A DNA stretch of 62,593 nucleotides, taken from NCBI RefSeq assembly GCF_012034205.1, contig NZ_JAATEM010000039.1, positions 1-62,593 on the forward strand. The letters are read 5' to 3'. Below, piece after piece: positions 39,895-48,471 of this stretch (position 1 is the first letter of the stretch; each line of letters opens with the position of its first letter). The translations under genes and the position numbers were made by a program. The notes under the pieces were generated by a model. The model was not told the DNA's origin. It worked only from the letters and a program-made list of their open reading frames with translations, and ran no database searches. This stretch comes from Streptomyces composti. GTDB taxonomy: Bacteria > Actinomycetota > Actinomycetes > Streptomycetales > Streptomycetaceae.

Positions 39895-42354
39895 ATGGCC
39901 CGCCGCAGCACGAAGACCCCGCCGCCCGACGAGCCGTACGAGGAGAAGATCCTCGACATCGACGTCGTCGACGAGATGCAGGGCTCCTTCCTCGAGTACG
40001 CGTACTCGGTCATCTACTCCCGCGCCCTGCCGGACGCGCGCGACGGGCTCAAGCCGGTGCACCGCCGCATCGTCTACCAGATGAACGAGATGGGGCTGCG
40101 CCCCGACCGCGGCTATGTGAAGTGCGCCCGCGTCGTCGGCGAGGTCATGGGCAAGCTGCACCCGCACGGTGACGCGTCCATCTACGACGCCCTGGTACGC
40201 ATGGCGCAGCCCTTCTCCATGCGGGTGCCGCTGGTGGACGGCCACGGCAACTTCGGCTCGCTGGGCAACGACGACCCGCCCGCCGCCATGCGGTACACCG
40301 AGTGCCGGATGACCGAGGCCACGGGCCTGATGACGGAGTCCATCGACGAGGACACCGTCGACTTCGTGCCCAACTACGACGGCCAGGAGCGCGAGCCGGT
40401 CGCCCTGCCCGCCGCCTTCCCGAACCTTCTGGTCAACGGCGCCTCGGGCATCGCCGTCGGCATGGCCACCAACATGCCGCCGCACAACCTGCGCGAGGTG
40501 ATCGCGGCCGCCCGCCATCTGATCCGGCATCCGAACGCCGACCTCGACGCCCTGATGAAGCACGTCCCCGGCCCCGACCTGCCCACGGGCGGCCGGATCG
40601 TCGGCCTGTCCGGGATCCGCGACGCCTACGAGACGGGCCGCGGCAGCTTCAAGATCCGTGCCACGGTCAGCATCGAGAACGTGACCCCGCGCCGCAAGGG
40701 CCTGGTCGTCACCGAGCTGCCGTTCACGGTCGGCCCGGAGAAGGTGATCGCCAAGATCAAGGATCTGGTGAACGCCAAGAAGCTGCAGGGCATCGCGGAC
40801 GTCAAGGACCTCACCGACCGCGAGCACGGGCTGCGCCTGGTCATCGAGATCAAGAACGGCTTCGTGCCGGAGGCGGTCCTGGAGCAGCTGTACAAGCTGA
40901 CGCCGATGGAGGAGTCCTTCGGCATCAACAACGTGGCCCTGGTGGACGGCCAGCCGCTCACCCTGGGCCTGAAGGAGCTGCTGGAGGTCTACCTCGACCA
41001 CCGCTTCGACGTGGTGCGCCGCCGCTCGGAGTTCCGCCGCGGCAAGAAGCGGGACCGGCTGCACCTGGTCGAGGGTCTGCTCACCGCCCTGGTGGACATC
41101 GACGAGGTCATCCGCCTGATCCGCTCCAGCGAGAACTCCGCGCAGGCCAAGGAGCGCCTGATCGAGCGGTTCGGGCTGAGCGACGTCCAGACCCAGTACA
41201 TCCTCGACACGCCGCTGCGCCGCCTGACCAAGTACGACCGGATCGAGCTGGAGGCGGAGAAGGAGCGGCTGACCGCGGAGATCGGGGAGCTGACCCGGAT
41301 CCTGGAGTCGGACGCGGAGCTGCGCAAGCTGGTCTCGGCCGAACTGGCCGCGGTGGCGAAGAAGTTCGGCGACGACCGGCGCACGCTGCTGCTGGAGTCG
41401 GCCGCCACCCCGTCCGCCTCGGTGCCGCTGCAGGTGGCGGACGACCCGTGCCGGGTGCTGCTGTCCTCGACCGGTCTGCTGGCCCGCACGGCGAACGACC
41501 GCCCGTTCCCGGCGGACGCGGGCGCCAAGCGGGTCAAGCACGACGTGATCGTCTCGGCGGTGCCGGCCACGGCGCGCGGCGAGGTCGGTGTGGTCACCTC
41601 GGCGGGCCGCCTGCTCCGCCTCGACGTGGTCGATCTGCCGCAGCTGCCCGAGGACATGGCCACCCCGAACCTCTCCGGCGGGGCGCCGCTCGCGGAGTTC
41701 GTCTCGCTCGCGGACGACGAGGAGGTGCTGTGCCTGACCACCCTCGACGAGTCCTCGCCGGGCCTGGCGCTGGGCACGGAGCAGGGCGTGGTCAAGCGCG
41801 TTGTGCCGGACTACCCGGCCAGCAAGGACGAGCTGGAGGTCATCACCCTCAAGGAGGGCGACCGGATCGTCGGCGCGACCGAGCTGCGCACCGGTGAGGA
41901 GGACCTGGTCTTCATCACCGACGACGCCCAGCTGCTGCGGTTCCAGGCCTCCCAGGTGCGTCCGCAGGGCCGCCAGGCGAGCGGCGTGGCGGGCATCAAG
42001 CTCGGCCAGGGCGCGCGGGTCATCAGCTTCACCGCCGTCGACCCGGCGCAGGACGCGGTGGTGTTCACCGTCGCGGGCTCCCGCGGCACGCTCGACGACT
42101 CGGTGCAGACCACGGCCAAGCTGACCCCGTTCGACCAGTTCCCGCGCAAGGGCCGCGCCACCGGCGGTGTCCGCTGCCAGCGGTTCCTCAAGGGCGAGGA
42201 CTGCCTCTCCCTGGCCTGGGCGGGCGCCGCCCCGGCCCGCGCGGCCCAGAAGAACGGCTCCCCGGTGCCCCTGCCGGAGCCGGACCCGCGCCGTGACGGT
42301 TCGGGCACGTCCCTGGGCAAGACGGTGGCAGTGATCGCGGGCCCCGTGCAGTAG
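39895..42354 (+). CDS. parC: DNA topoisomerase IV subunit A
   Basis: An 819-residue type IIA topoisomerase A subunit. The N-terminal breakage-reunion domain has the catalytic Tyr134 (AAMRYTECRMT) and the drug-binding helix HPHGDASIYDALVRMAQ (89-105); the C-terminal part from about 500 has the beta-propeller repeats. It is called parC rather than gyrA from length, gene order and the distant parE gene. The residue aligned with GyrA Ser83 is Ala94, and Asp98 aligns with Asp87. The ATG has GAGGAG upstream. It decatenates chromosomes with ParE, encoded at 57.6-59.7 kb on the other strand. Confidence 0.9.
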   Translation: MARRSTKTPPPDEPYEEKILDIDVVDEMQGSFLEYAYSVIYSRALPDARDGLKPVHRRIVYQMNEMGLRPDRGYVKCARVVGEVMGKLHPHGDASIYDALVRMAQPFSMRVPLVDGHGNFGSLGNDDPPAAMRYTECRMTEATGLMTESIDEDTVDFVPNYDGQEREPVALPAAFPNLLVNGASGIAVGMATNMPPHNLREVIAAARHLIRHPNADLDALMKHVPGPDLPTGGRIVGLSGIRDAYETGRGSFKIRATVSIENVTPRRKGLVVTELPFTVGPEKVIAKIKDLVNAKKLQGIADVKDLTDREHGLRLVIEIKNGFVPEAVLEQLYKLTPMEESFGINNVALVDGQPLTLGLKELLEVYLDHRFDVVRRRSEFRRGKKRDRLHLVEGLLTALVDIDEVIRLIRSSENSAQAKERLIERFGLSDVQTQYILDTPLRRLTKYDRIELEAEKERLTAEIGELTRILESDAELRKLVSAELAAVAKKFGDDRRTLLLESAATPSASVPLQVADDPCRVLLSSTGLLARTANDRPFPADAGAKRVKHDVIVSAVPATARGEVGVVTSAGRLLRLDVVDLPQLPEDMATPNLSGGAPLAEFVSLADDEEVLCLTTLDESSPGLALGTEQGVVKRVVPDYPASKDELEVITLKEGDRIVGATELRTGEEDLVFITDDAQLLRFQASQVRPQGRQASGVAGIKLGQGARVISFTAVDPAQDAVVFTVAGSRGTLDDSVQTTAKLTPFDQFPRKGRATGGVRCQRFLKGEDCLSLAWAGAAPARAAQKNGSPVPLPEPDPRRDGSGTSLGKTVAVIAGPVQ

Positions 42355-42374
42355 GGCCCGCGGACCGAGAAGGC

Positions 42375-42435
42375 GACGAGGCGGACCGGCCGCGCAGGGC
42401 GAGGAAGCGCTCTGTGCCGGCCGGTCCGGCTCGTC
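42375..42435. terminator. Long bidirectional hairpin after parC
   Basis: The 17-nt arms at 42375-42391 and 42419-42435 pair with one mismatch, around a 27-nt loop that can itself pair at GCGC. It lies between the convergent parC and the GTPase gene. Confidence 0.7.
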
Positions 42436-42535
42436 TGGCACGGGTCGGCCGGGTCGCCCAGCCCCCCGGGGTCGGTCAGCCGGTCCAGCCGGTCATCCCG
42501 GGTTGCCTCCTCGCCGCCCCCGGCCTCCTCGGATC

Positions 42536-43654
42536 TCAGGCCGGCTCACCCGGTTCCGCCGCTTCCCAGTCGTCCTCGGGCTCCGCGCCGGGCTCCTCCG
42601 GTGCCCGGCCGTCCTCCGGCCCCTGCACGTACCGCAGCACGCCCCACATGCCGCGCTCATCCGCCTGGAGGGTGTCGCTCACGCACCCCTCCAGGCCCTT
42701 GCGCAGAGCACCGGCGTCGATGCCGGTGCCGATCAGCACGAGCTGGGTGAGCCGCTCCGCACCGTCCGGCCAGGGCTCCGGGTAGAAGCGCAGGAACCGC
42801 CCGACCGCGTGCACCTGGTAGCGGTTGCGGGTGTCGTACGGCCCGAAGTCGATGCACCCCTTGATCCGGTACAGCCCCTCGGGCCGGCTGTCCAGGAAGT
42901 CCATGGTCCGCCGCGGATCGAGCGGCGCGCCGGAGACGAAGGACACGCTGTCGTACTCCGTGTGCAGATGCCCGGCGTGATCGTGCCCGCCGTCCTCCTC
43001 CCGGCCGAGGTCGTCGAAGGAGAGCTGCCCGATGCGCTCGGCCGCGGGCCGGCAGTCGAAGAGGAACTCGGGGTCGATGCGGCCGTAGGTGGCGGGCACC
43101 ACGGGTGCGCGGTCGGTCAGCGAACGGACGAGTCCGAGGACGCGGTCCGCTTCCGCCGCCCGGTCGAGCTTGTTCACCACGACCAGATCGGCGAGTGCGA
43201 GGTGCCGGTCGATCTCCGGGTGCCGGGCGCGGGTCTCGTCGAACTCGGCGGCGTCCACGACCTCCACCAGACCGCCGTAGACGATGCCGGGGTGGTCGCT
43301 GGCGAGCACCATCCTCACCAGCTCCTGCGGCTCGGCCAGGCCGCTGGCCTCGATCACGATCACGTCGGTCCCGAGCGCGGGGCGGGCCAGGCGTTCGAGG
43401 TAGGTGTCCAGTTCGCTGCCGTCGACGGCGCAGCACAGGCAGCCGTTGCCGAGCGAGACGGTCGAGTCCCCGAGCGCACCGGCCACCGCCATGGCGTCGA
43501 TCTCGATGGCCCCGAAGTCGTTCACCAGGGCGCCGACGCGGCTCCCGCCGCTGTGGTGGAGAAGATGGTTGAGCAGCGTGGTCTTCCCGGAGCCGAGGAA
43601 CCCGGCCAGGACCACGACCGGAATCTGCCGACCGCTGCTCCGCTCCTCCACCAT
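42536..43654 (-). CDS. CobW/COG0523-family metal chaperone GTPase
   Basis: A 372-residue P-loop GTPase of the G3E family. The Walker A GFLGSGKTT is at 18-26, the metal-binding CxCC motif GNGCLCCAVDG has Cys72, Cys74 and Cys75, NKLD is present, and a His-rich linker (HDHAGHLH, about 222-230) joins a CobW C-terminal domain. Such proteins deliver zinc or cobalt. The acidic tail is unusual. ATG with AGAGGGG upstream. No Zur box was recognised, so regulation by zinc is possible but unproven. Confidence 0.9.
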   Translation of the reverse strand: MVEERSSGRQIPVVVLAGFLGSGKTTLLNHLLHHSGGSRVGALVNDFGAIEIDAMAVAGALGDSTVSLGNGCLCCAVDGSELDTYLERLARPALGTDVIVIEASGLAEPQELVRMVLASDHPGIVYGGLVEVVDAAEFDETRARHPEIDRHLALADLVVVNKLDRAAEADRVLGLVRSLTDRAPVVPATYGRIDPEFLFDCRPAAERIGQLSFDDLGREEDGGHDHAGHLHTEYDSVSFVSGAPLDPRRTMDFLDSRPEGLYRIKGCIDFGPYDTRNRYQVHAVGRFLRFYPEPWPDGAERLTQLVLIGTGIDAGALRKGLEGCVSDTLQADERGMWGVLRYVQGPEDGRAPEEPGAEPEDDWEAAEPGEPA

Positions 43655-43972
43655 GCGACCCCTCTTCCACCTACGCGCGCACCGGCGCCGAACCGGCGCA
43701 AAAGCTTCAGGATTGACTGACGCCCCAGGATACGAGCCGTAAGAACAGCGGCGCAGTGAACGATTGTTAGCAGCATTTACTGGGCAGACGTTGGGCAGGA
43801 GCCGGATTGTGCGACCCTCGCATCCATCCGTGCGCCTCCTCTCCGCCTTCCTGCCGATCAGAGCCGCTCGGCACCCTGGAAGGTGGCAAGCGCCGCCCAT
43901 CGCTCGCCGGTCCTGCCCGCCCACCCTGCATCCGACGACCGGCGGACGGCCGCCTGATCGGGGGTTTTTGAC
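43655..43972. other. Divergent intergenic region between the GTPase and DUF6082 genes
   Basis: About 320 bases with a TTGACT word near 43714 and A/T-richer DNA around 43740-43790, probably containing divergent promoters. No metal-regulator box was identified with confidence and no gene is supported. Confidence 0.4.
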
Positions 43973-44530
43973 ATGGCCACACAGAACGTGGGGTTTCAGA
44001 TGCTGCGCTCCGCCGCCGCGGGCGCACTGCTCATGGCCTCGGGTGCGCTCGCGGCCATCGCCGCCCAACGCCACGCCATGGAGGCAATGCGCCGGCGTGT
44101 GGAGGAACTGGAGGAGCAGGCACGAGCGCAGCAGCGGTCCAATCTGGCCTGGCAGCAGCGTCAGCACTGGGAGTTGCTGAGCAAGGCGATCGACGACCCG
44201 GACCTGGCGGAGGTCCTGGACATCTACAGCCTGCCGGTCAGCCCTCAGCGACGGCGCCAGTACCTGTTCGCCAACGCCCTCTACACGAACCTGCTCTGCT
44301 ACCACCGCATCGGAAACCTCACCCGCGAGGAGTTCCTCCAGTACGCACGAGGCACGTTCCAGAACCCGATCGTCAGGGAGTACTGGGAGGCCACCCGGGA
44401 ACAGCGCGCCAGCGCCACCGGAAGCGAGGAGGCGGAACTCGGCGCACTCGTCGACCAGTTGCTCGCCCAGCTCGACGAGGCGGACACCGAGGAGTGGTGG
44501 GTGGTGGGACTGCCGCCTGCCGACGAATGA
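43973..44530 (+). CDS. DUF6082 protein with N-terminal membrane helix
   Basis: A 185-residue protein of the Streptomyces-restricted DUF6082 family. An N-terminal hydrophobic helix (about 10-30, SAAAGALLMASGALAAIAA) is followed by a coiled-coil-like segment (34-60, RHAMEAMRRRVEELEEQARA) and a soluble helical domain (LADLAEVLDIY-like core, YLFANALYTNLLCYHRIG). DUF6082 members are often paralogous in one genome. Function unknown. No clear ribosome site is seen within ten bases of the ATG, though the conserved N-terminus supports it. Confidence 0.8.
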   Translation: MATQNVGFQMLRSAAAGALLMASGALAAIAAQRHAMEAMRRRVEELEEQARAQQRSNLAWQQRQHWELLSKAIDDPDLAEVLDIYSLPVSPQRRRQYLFANALYTNLLCYHRIGNLTREEFLQYARGTFQNPIVREYWEATREQRASATGSEEAELGALVDQLLAQLDEADTEEWWVVGLPPADE

Positions 44531-44619
44531 ACGATCCTTCAGACGCTCCGTCGGCGGCTGACGCCCAGCGTCGCCTCGCCCGCCCCGCCCAGGGCGACTC
44601 GCCCACCACCGGCTCCGCT

Positions 44620-45633
44620 TCAGGACGACTCACGCACCACCAGTTCCACGGGCAGCGTCAACTGCTGCCTGCACGCACCCCGCTGCGTGATCTCGGTGAG
44701 GATCCGGGCCATGTGACGCCCGAGTTCCTCGACCGGCTGGCGCACCGTCGTCAGCGGCGGGTTGGTGTGGCGGGCGAGGACGGAGTCCTCGAATCCCACC
44801 ACCGCGACCTCGTCGGGCACCCGGCGTCCCTGCCGCCGCAGTTCGGCCAGCGCACCGACCGCCATCAGGTCGGAACCGGCGAACACGGCGTCGAGGTCGG
44901 GGTGCCGTTCAAGCAGTGAACGCATCGCCCGGCCACCGCCCTCCTCCGTGAAGTCGGCGGCCTGGATGAGCGACTCGTCCGCCGCCAGCCCGGCCTCCTC
45001 ATGGGCGGAGCGCCAGCCGGCCAGCCGGCTGCGGCTCACGTCCATGTCCAGGGGACCGGTGATGGTGGCGATCCTGGTCCGGCCCCTGCGCAGCAGATGG
45101 CGGACCGCCTCGGTCGCTCCCCCGGTGTTGTCGCAGTTGACGTAGCTGAGCTGCTCGCTGTCGTCGCGCCGGCCGGCGAGCACGGTGGGCAGGCCCATCT
45201 CCTCGAGCCTGCTGGGGAGAGGGTCCTCGGAGTGCACGGAGACCAGCAGCACACCGTCCACCCGGCGCTCCGCCATCGACTCGGTGAGCCGGTCGCGCTC
45301 GGCCCGGTCGCGCACCAGCATCAGCTGCAGCTGCGTTCCGCTCTCGGCGAGGGCGCCGCTGACGCCGCGGATCAGCCCGGCGAAGAACGGTTCGGAACCG
45401 AGCCGGCTCTCCGACTCGGGGATCACCAGGGCGACGGCGTTGGTGCGGTTCGTGACCAGCCCGCGGGCGACCGAGTTCGGGACGTAGTTCAACTCTTTGA
45501 TGGCGGCCAGGACGCGCGCCCGCGCCTCGTCGCTCACCAGGTCGGAGCCGTTGACCACGCGGGAGACCGTGGTCCGGCCCACGCCCGCACGGGCGGCGAC
45601 CGTCTTGATGGTGGGCCGGCGCTTGCCGGACAT
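44620..45633 (-). CDS. LacI-family transcriptional regulator of the beta-glucoside locus
   Basis: A 337-residue LacI repressor. The N-terminal helix-turn-helix (TIKTVAARAGVGRTTVSRVVN, shown in part) is followed by the hinge helix NSVARGL and a periplasmic-binding-protein-like sugar-binding core (VALVIPESESRLGSEPFF; VVGFEDSVLARHTNPPLTTV). It is divergent from the ABC/beta-glucosidase operon and should bind the paired operators at 45829-45864, releasing them on binding an oligosaccharide. It is like CebR in role, but orthology is not proven. The ATG has a GGAGGGGGAG ribosome site. Confidence 0.9.
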   Translation of the reverse strand: MSGKRRPTIKTVAARAGVGRTTVSRVVNGSDLVSDEARARVLAAIKELNYVPNSVARGLVTNRTNAVALVIPESESRLGSEPFFAGLIRGVSGALAESGTQLQLMLVRDRAERDRLTESMAERRVDGVLLVSVHSEDPLPSRLEEMGLPTVLAGRRDDSEQLSYVNCDNTGGATEAVRHLLRRGRTRIATITGPLDMDVSRSRLAGWRSAHEEAGLAADESLIQAADFTEEGGGRAMRSLLERHPDLDAVFAGSDLMAVGALAELRRQGRRVPDEVAVVGFEDSVLARHTNPPLTTVRQPVEELGRHMARILTEITQRGACRQQLTLPVELVVRESS

Positions 45634-45787
45634 GTGCTCCCCCTCCCCGTGTGCGCGGCACAGCGGCCGCGGTACGGACGGTGACGATTGTGGCAGACGC
45701 GTGTGGGAGCCGGTCACCCACCAGGGCAAACGCCATAAAGAGCCTGAAGTTACCCAAAAGTAATCTAGCGTCTTTTTGTTCAAGTCA

Positions 45788-45816
45788 TTGACATATCGCG
45801 GACCTGCCGTGAGTCT
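45788..45816 (+). promoter_or_regulatory. Candidate promoter of the solute-binding-protein operon
   Basis: TTGACA (45788-45793) is a perfect -35. A 17-nt spacer leads to GAGTCT (45811-45816), a weak -10. The predicted start near 45823 lies just upstream of the two operators, consistent with repression by steric block. Confidence 0.5.
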
Positions 45817-45828
45817 TCCGTTCAGCGA

Positions 45829-45864
45829 TGGGCACGTTCCCATCGCCCGTTGGGAACGTTACCA
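45829..45864. promoter_or_regulatory. Paired LacI-type operators
   Basis: TGGGCACGTTCCCA (45829-45842) and TGGGAACGTTACCA (45851-45864) are 14-bp sites with the central CG of LacI operators, near the CebR/CelR consensus TGGGAGCGCTCCCA. Their starts are 22 bp apart, about two helical turns. Their inner halves, ACGTTCCCA and TGGGAACGT, also form a 9-bp inverted repeat with an 8-nt loop. They lie between the promoter and the binding-protein start. Confidence 0.75.
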
Positions 45865-45955
45865 CCCCCATGTCTTCAGAGCCGCTGTAGCCATCGCTGT
45901 GCCCACCGCAGTCGCGCCACTCCGATGTGTCAGCGCCGCCGCTAGGAGGAGATGC

Positions 45956-47266
45956 ATGAAGAACCCCGGTCTGCTGCGATCGAAGAGGACGGTGGCGGCA
46001 CTCGCCGCCGCCGGCGCACTGACCCTGGTCGCCGCCTGCGGAGGCGGCGGCGAATCGGTCACCGGCGGCAGCAAGAAGGACGGCAAAGTCACCATCACCA
46101 TGGGCCTGTTCGGGGTCATGGGCATCGAGGAGACGGGGCTCCTGGAGCGGTACGAGAAGGAGAACCCCGGCGTCGACATCAAGGCGGAGATCGCCGGCGA
46201 CGAGCAGACGTACTACACCGCGCTGCAGACCAGGCTCGCCGCGGGCAAGGGCCTGAAGGACATCCAGGGCATCGAGATAGCCAGGGCCAAGGAGATCACC
46301 GAGACCCAGGCGGACAAGTTCGCCGACTTCTCCGGCATGACGGGCACCGACCACTTCCTGCCCTGGAAGCAGTCCCAGATCACCACCTCGGACGGCAAGG
46401 TGCTCGGTCTGGGCACCGACATCGGCCCCATGGCGGTCTGCTACCGCAAGGACTACTTCGAGAAGGCCGGACTGCCCACCGACCGCGAGGAGGTCGGCAA
46501 GCTCTGGGAGGGCGACTGGAGCAAGTACGTCGAGGTCGGCCGCACCTTCAAGAAGAACTTCAAGGGCGGCAAGGTGGCCTTCACCGACTCGGCCAGCGGC
46601 CTGTTCAACGCCATGGTCTACGGCCACTCCGAGCAGTACTACAACGAGAAGGGCGACCTGATCCACGACAAGAACCCGGTGGTGAAGGAGGCCTGGACCC
46701 TGTCCTCCGACGCCGCCGAGGAGGGTCTGACGGCCAAGCTCCGTCAGTTCCAGCCGGGCTGGGACCCGGGTCTGTCCAACGGCACCTTCGCGACCGCGGT
46801 CTGCCCGGCCTGGATGCTGAGCCACATCTCCGAGAAGGCCGGTGACAAGAACAAGGGCAAGTGGGACGTGGCCCGGGCGCCCAAGGGCGCCAACTGGGGC
46901 GGGTCGTTCCTCGGCGTCATCGAGGACAGCCCGGTCAAGGAGGAGGCCAAGAAGCTGGTCGCCTGGCTGACCGCTCCGGAGCAGCAGGCGCACATCTTCA
47001 AGGAGCTCGGCAACATCCCGTCCTCCGAGAAGGCGCTGAAGGCTCCCGACGTGACCAACGCCAAGTCGGAGTACTTCAGCGACGCCCCCATCGGCCAGAT
47101 CTTCGGCGCCGCCGCACAGGAGATCCCGGACAAGCAGGTCCTCGGCCGCAAGGACGGCACGATCAAGGACATCTTCTCGCAGGGCCTGGCCCTCGTGGAG
47201 CAGGGCACCGCGCGCGACAAGGCATGGGCCACCACCATGGAGCGCATCGAGAAGGCCGTCGGCTGA
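45956..47266 (+). CDS. ABC sugar importer, lipoprotein solute-binding protein
   Basis: A 436-residue lipoprotein. The signal peptide ends in the lipobox LVAAC with the modified Cys28, followed by a glycine-rich tether and a family 1 extracellular binding-protein fold (TMGLFGVMGIEETGLLERYE; LFNAMVYGHSEQYY). It captures an oligosaccharide outside the membrane. Operon context (two permeases, a beta-glucosidase and a LacI gene) points to cellobiose or another beta-glucoside, as in CebEFG-BglC systems. The ATG has a strong AGGAGG site. The importer's ATPase is absent, presumably the shared MsiK. Confidence 0.9.
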   Translation: MKNPGLLRSKRTVAALAAAGALTLVAACGGGGESVTGGSKKDGKVTITMGLFGVMGIEETGLLERYEKENPGVDIKAEIAGDEQTYYTALQTRLAAGKGLKDIQGIEIARAKEITETQADKFADFSGMTGTDHFLPWKQSQITTSDGKVLGLGTDIGPMAVCYRKDYFEKAGLPTDREEVGKLWEGDWSKYVEVGRTFKKNFKGGKVAFTDSASGLFNAMVYGHSEQYYNEKGDLIHDKNPVVKEAWTLSSDAAEEGLTAKLRQFQPGWDPGLSNGTFATAVCPAWMLSHISEKAGDKNKGKWDVARAPKGANWGGSFLGVIEDSPVKEEAKKLVAWLTAPEQQAHIFKELGNIPSSEKALKAPDVTNAKSEYFSDAPIGQIFGAAAQEIPDKQVLGRKDGTIKDIFSQGLALVEQGTARDKAWATTMERIEKAVG

Positions 47267-47273
47267 CCTGCGG

Positions 47274-47289
47274 GCCCACGGCCGTGGGC
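47274..47289. other. 16-bp palindrome after the binding-protein gene
   Basis: GCCCACGGCCGTGGGC is a perfect uninterrupted palindrome 8 bases after the binding-protein stop. In RNA it forms a weak stem with minimal loop; it could slow decay or reduce read-through, giving more binding protein than permease. A protein-binding role is an alternative. Confidence 0.5.
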
Positions 47290-47460
47290 GCGTCGTCCCG
47301 CATCCGCCGACCGGGCGATCCGACCGGAGACCGTCTCCGGCCCGGACGCCCTCCGGCCCGGACGCCTGCCGTCTGAGCAGCGCGCACCGTCCCGGCGCGG
47401 GACGACGCACCCACGGCCCCGGCCCGGCTCCCCCATCTCTGTTCTCAGGAAGGAAGTCCG

Positions 47461-48459
47461 GTGGCCATCTCCACCACCCATGCCCCGGCCGGCGGCGAGT
47501 CCCCCGGCCCCGCCCCCCGGACGGGCGGCACCGGCACCGAACGGCGACGGCTCGGCGCCCTGCTGCACAAGCTCGACATCAAGGGCGCGCCGTACGCGTT
47601 CGTCGCCCCGTTCTTCGTGATCTTCGCGGCGTTCAGCTTCTACCCGCTCGTCTACACCTCGTACATCTCACTGAACCGCGTCGAACTGGCCACGCTGGAC
47701 GTGATGGAGTGGGTGGCGTTCGACAACTACGTCGAGCTGTGGGGTGACGAGCGGTTCTGGAACGCGCTGGCGAACACCATCACCATCGGGATCATCTCCA
47801 CCGTCCCCCAGCTGCTGATGGCCCTCGGCATCGCGCATCTGCTCAACTACCGCATGCGGGCCTCGCTGTTCTTCCGCGTCGCGTCGCTCGTCCCCTACGC
47901 CACCTCGGTCGGCGCCGCCGCGCTCGTCTTCACCATGATCTTCGAACGCGACTTCGGCATGGTGAACTGGGCGCTCGGCTCGATCGGCCTGGACCCGGTG
48001 AACTGGGAGCACGACAAGTGGCCCGCCCAGATCGCCATCTCCACCATCGTGATCTGGCGCTGGACCGGCTACAACGCGCTGCTCTACCTGGCCGCCATGC
48101 AGGCCATCCCGGCCGACCGCTACGAGGCCGCCTCCCTGGACGGCGCCTCCCGCTGGCAGCAGTTCATCCATGTCACGGTGCCCGGCATCCGGTCCACGAT
48201 CGTCTTCACCATCGTGCTCTCCACGATCGGTGCCACCCAGCTGTTCGGCGAGCCGCTGATCTTCGGCCAGGGCCCGAACGGCATCACCGGCGGCGCGGAC
48301 AACCAGTACCAGACGCTGGGCCTGCTGCTCTACGAAGAGGGCTGGAAGAACTACCAGATGGGCCGCGCGGCGACCGTCGCCTGGGCGATGTTCCTGCTCC
48401 TCATCCTCGTCTTCGTGGTGCAGCGCCTGATCAAGCGGCTGCGCTCCCGTACGTCCTGA
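47461..48459 (+). CDS. ABC sugar importer, permease 1
   Basis: A 332-residue inner-membrane permease with six helices. The cytoplasmic coupling loop EAASLDGASRWQQFIHVTVPGIR, shown here in part as EAASLDGASRWQQF, is the EAA motif (about 220). The N-terminal cytoplasmic tail is rich in Gly/Pro. It is the MalF/CebF-like partner of the following gene. GTG start with a GGAAGGAAG ribosome site, about 195 bases after the binding-protein gene. Confidence 0.9.
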   Translation: MAISTTHAPAGGESPGPAPRTGGTGTERRRLGALLHKLDIKGAPYAFVAPFFVIFAAFSFYPLVYTSYISLNRVELATLDVMEWVAFDNYVELWGDERFWNALANTITIGIISTVPQLLMALGIAHLLNYRMRASLFFRVASLVPYATSVGAAALVFTMIFERDFGMVNWALGSIGLDPVNWEHDKWPAQIAISTIVIWRWTGYNALLYLAAMQAIPADRYEAASLDGASRWQQFIHVTVPGIRSTIVFTIVLSTIGATQLFGEPLIFGQGPNGITGGADNQYQTLGLLLYEEGWKNYQMGRAATVAWAMFLLLILVFVVQRLIKRLRSRTS

Positions 48460-48471
48460 CCTGGAGTCGCC

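Noticed and set aside
39793..42441. An 882-residue open frame antisense to parC
   Set aside because: It is low-complexity (Asp/Gly/His/Arg-rich) and mirrors the codon pattern of parC. High GC leaves such antisense frames open; no ribosome site or family character.
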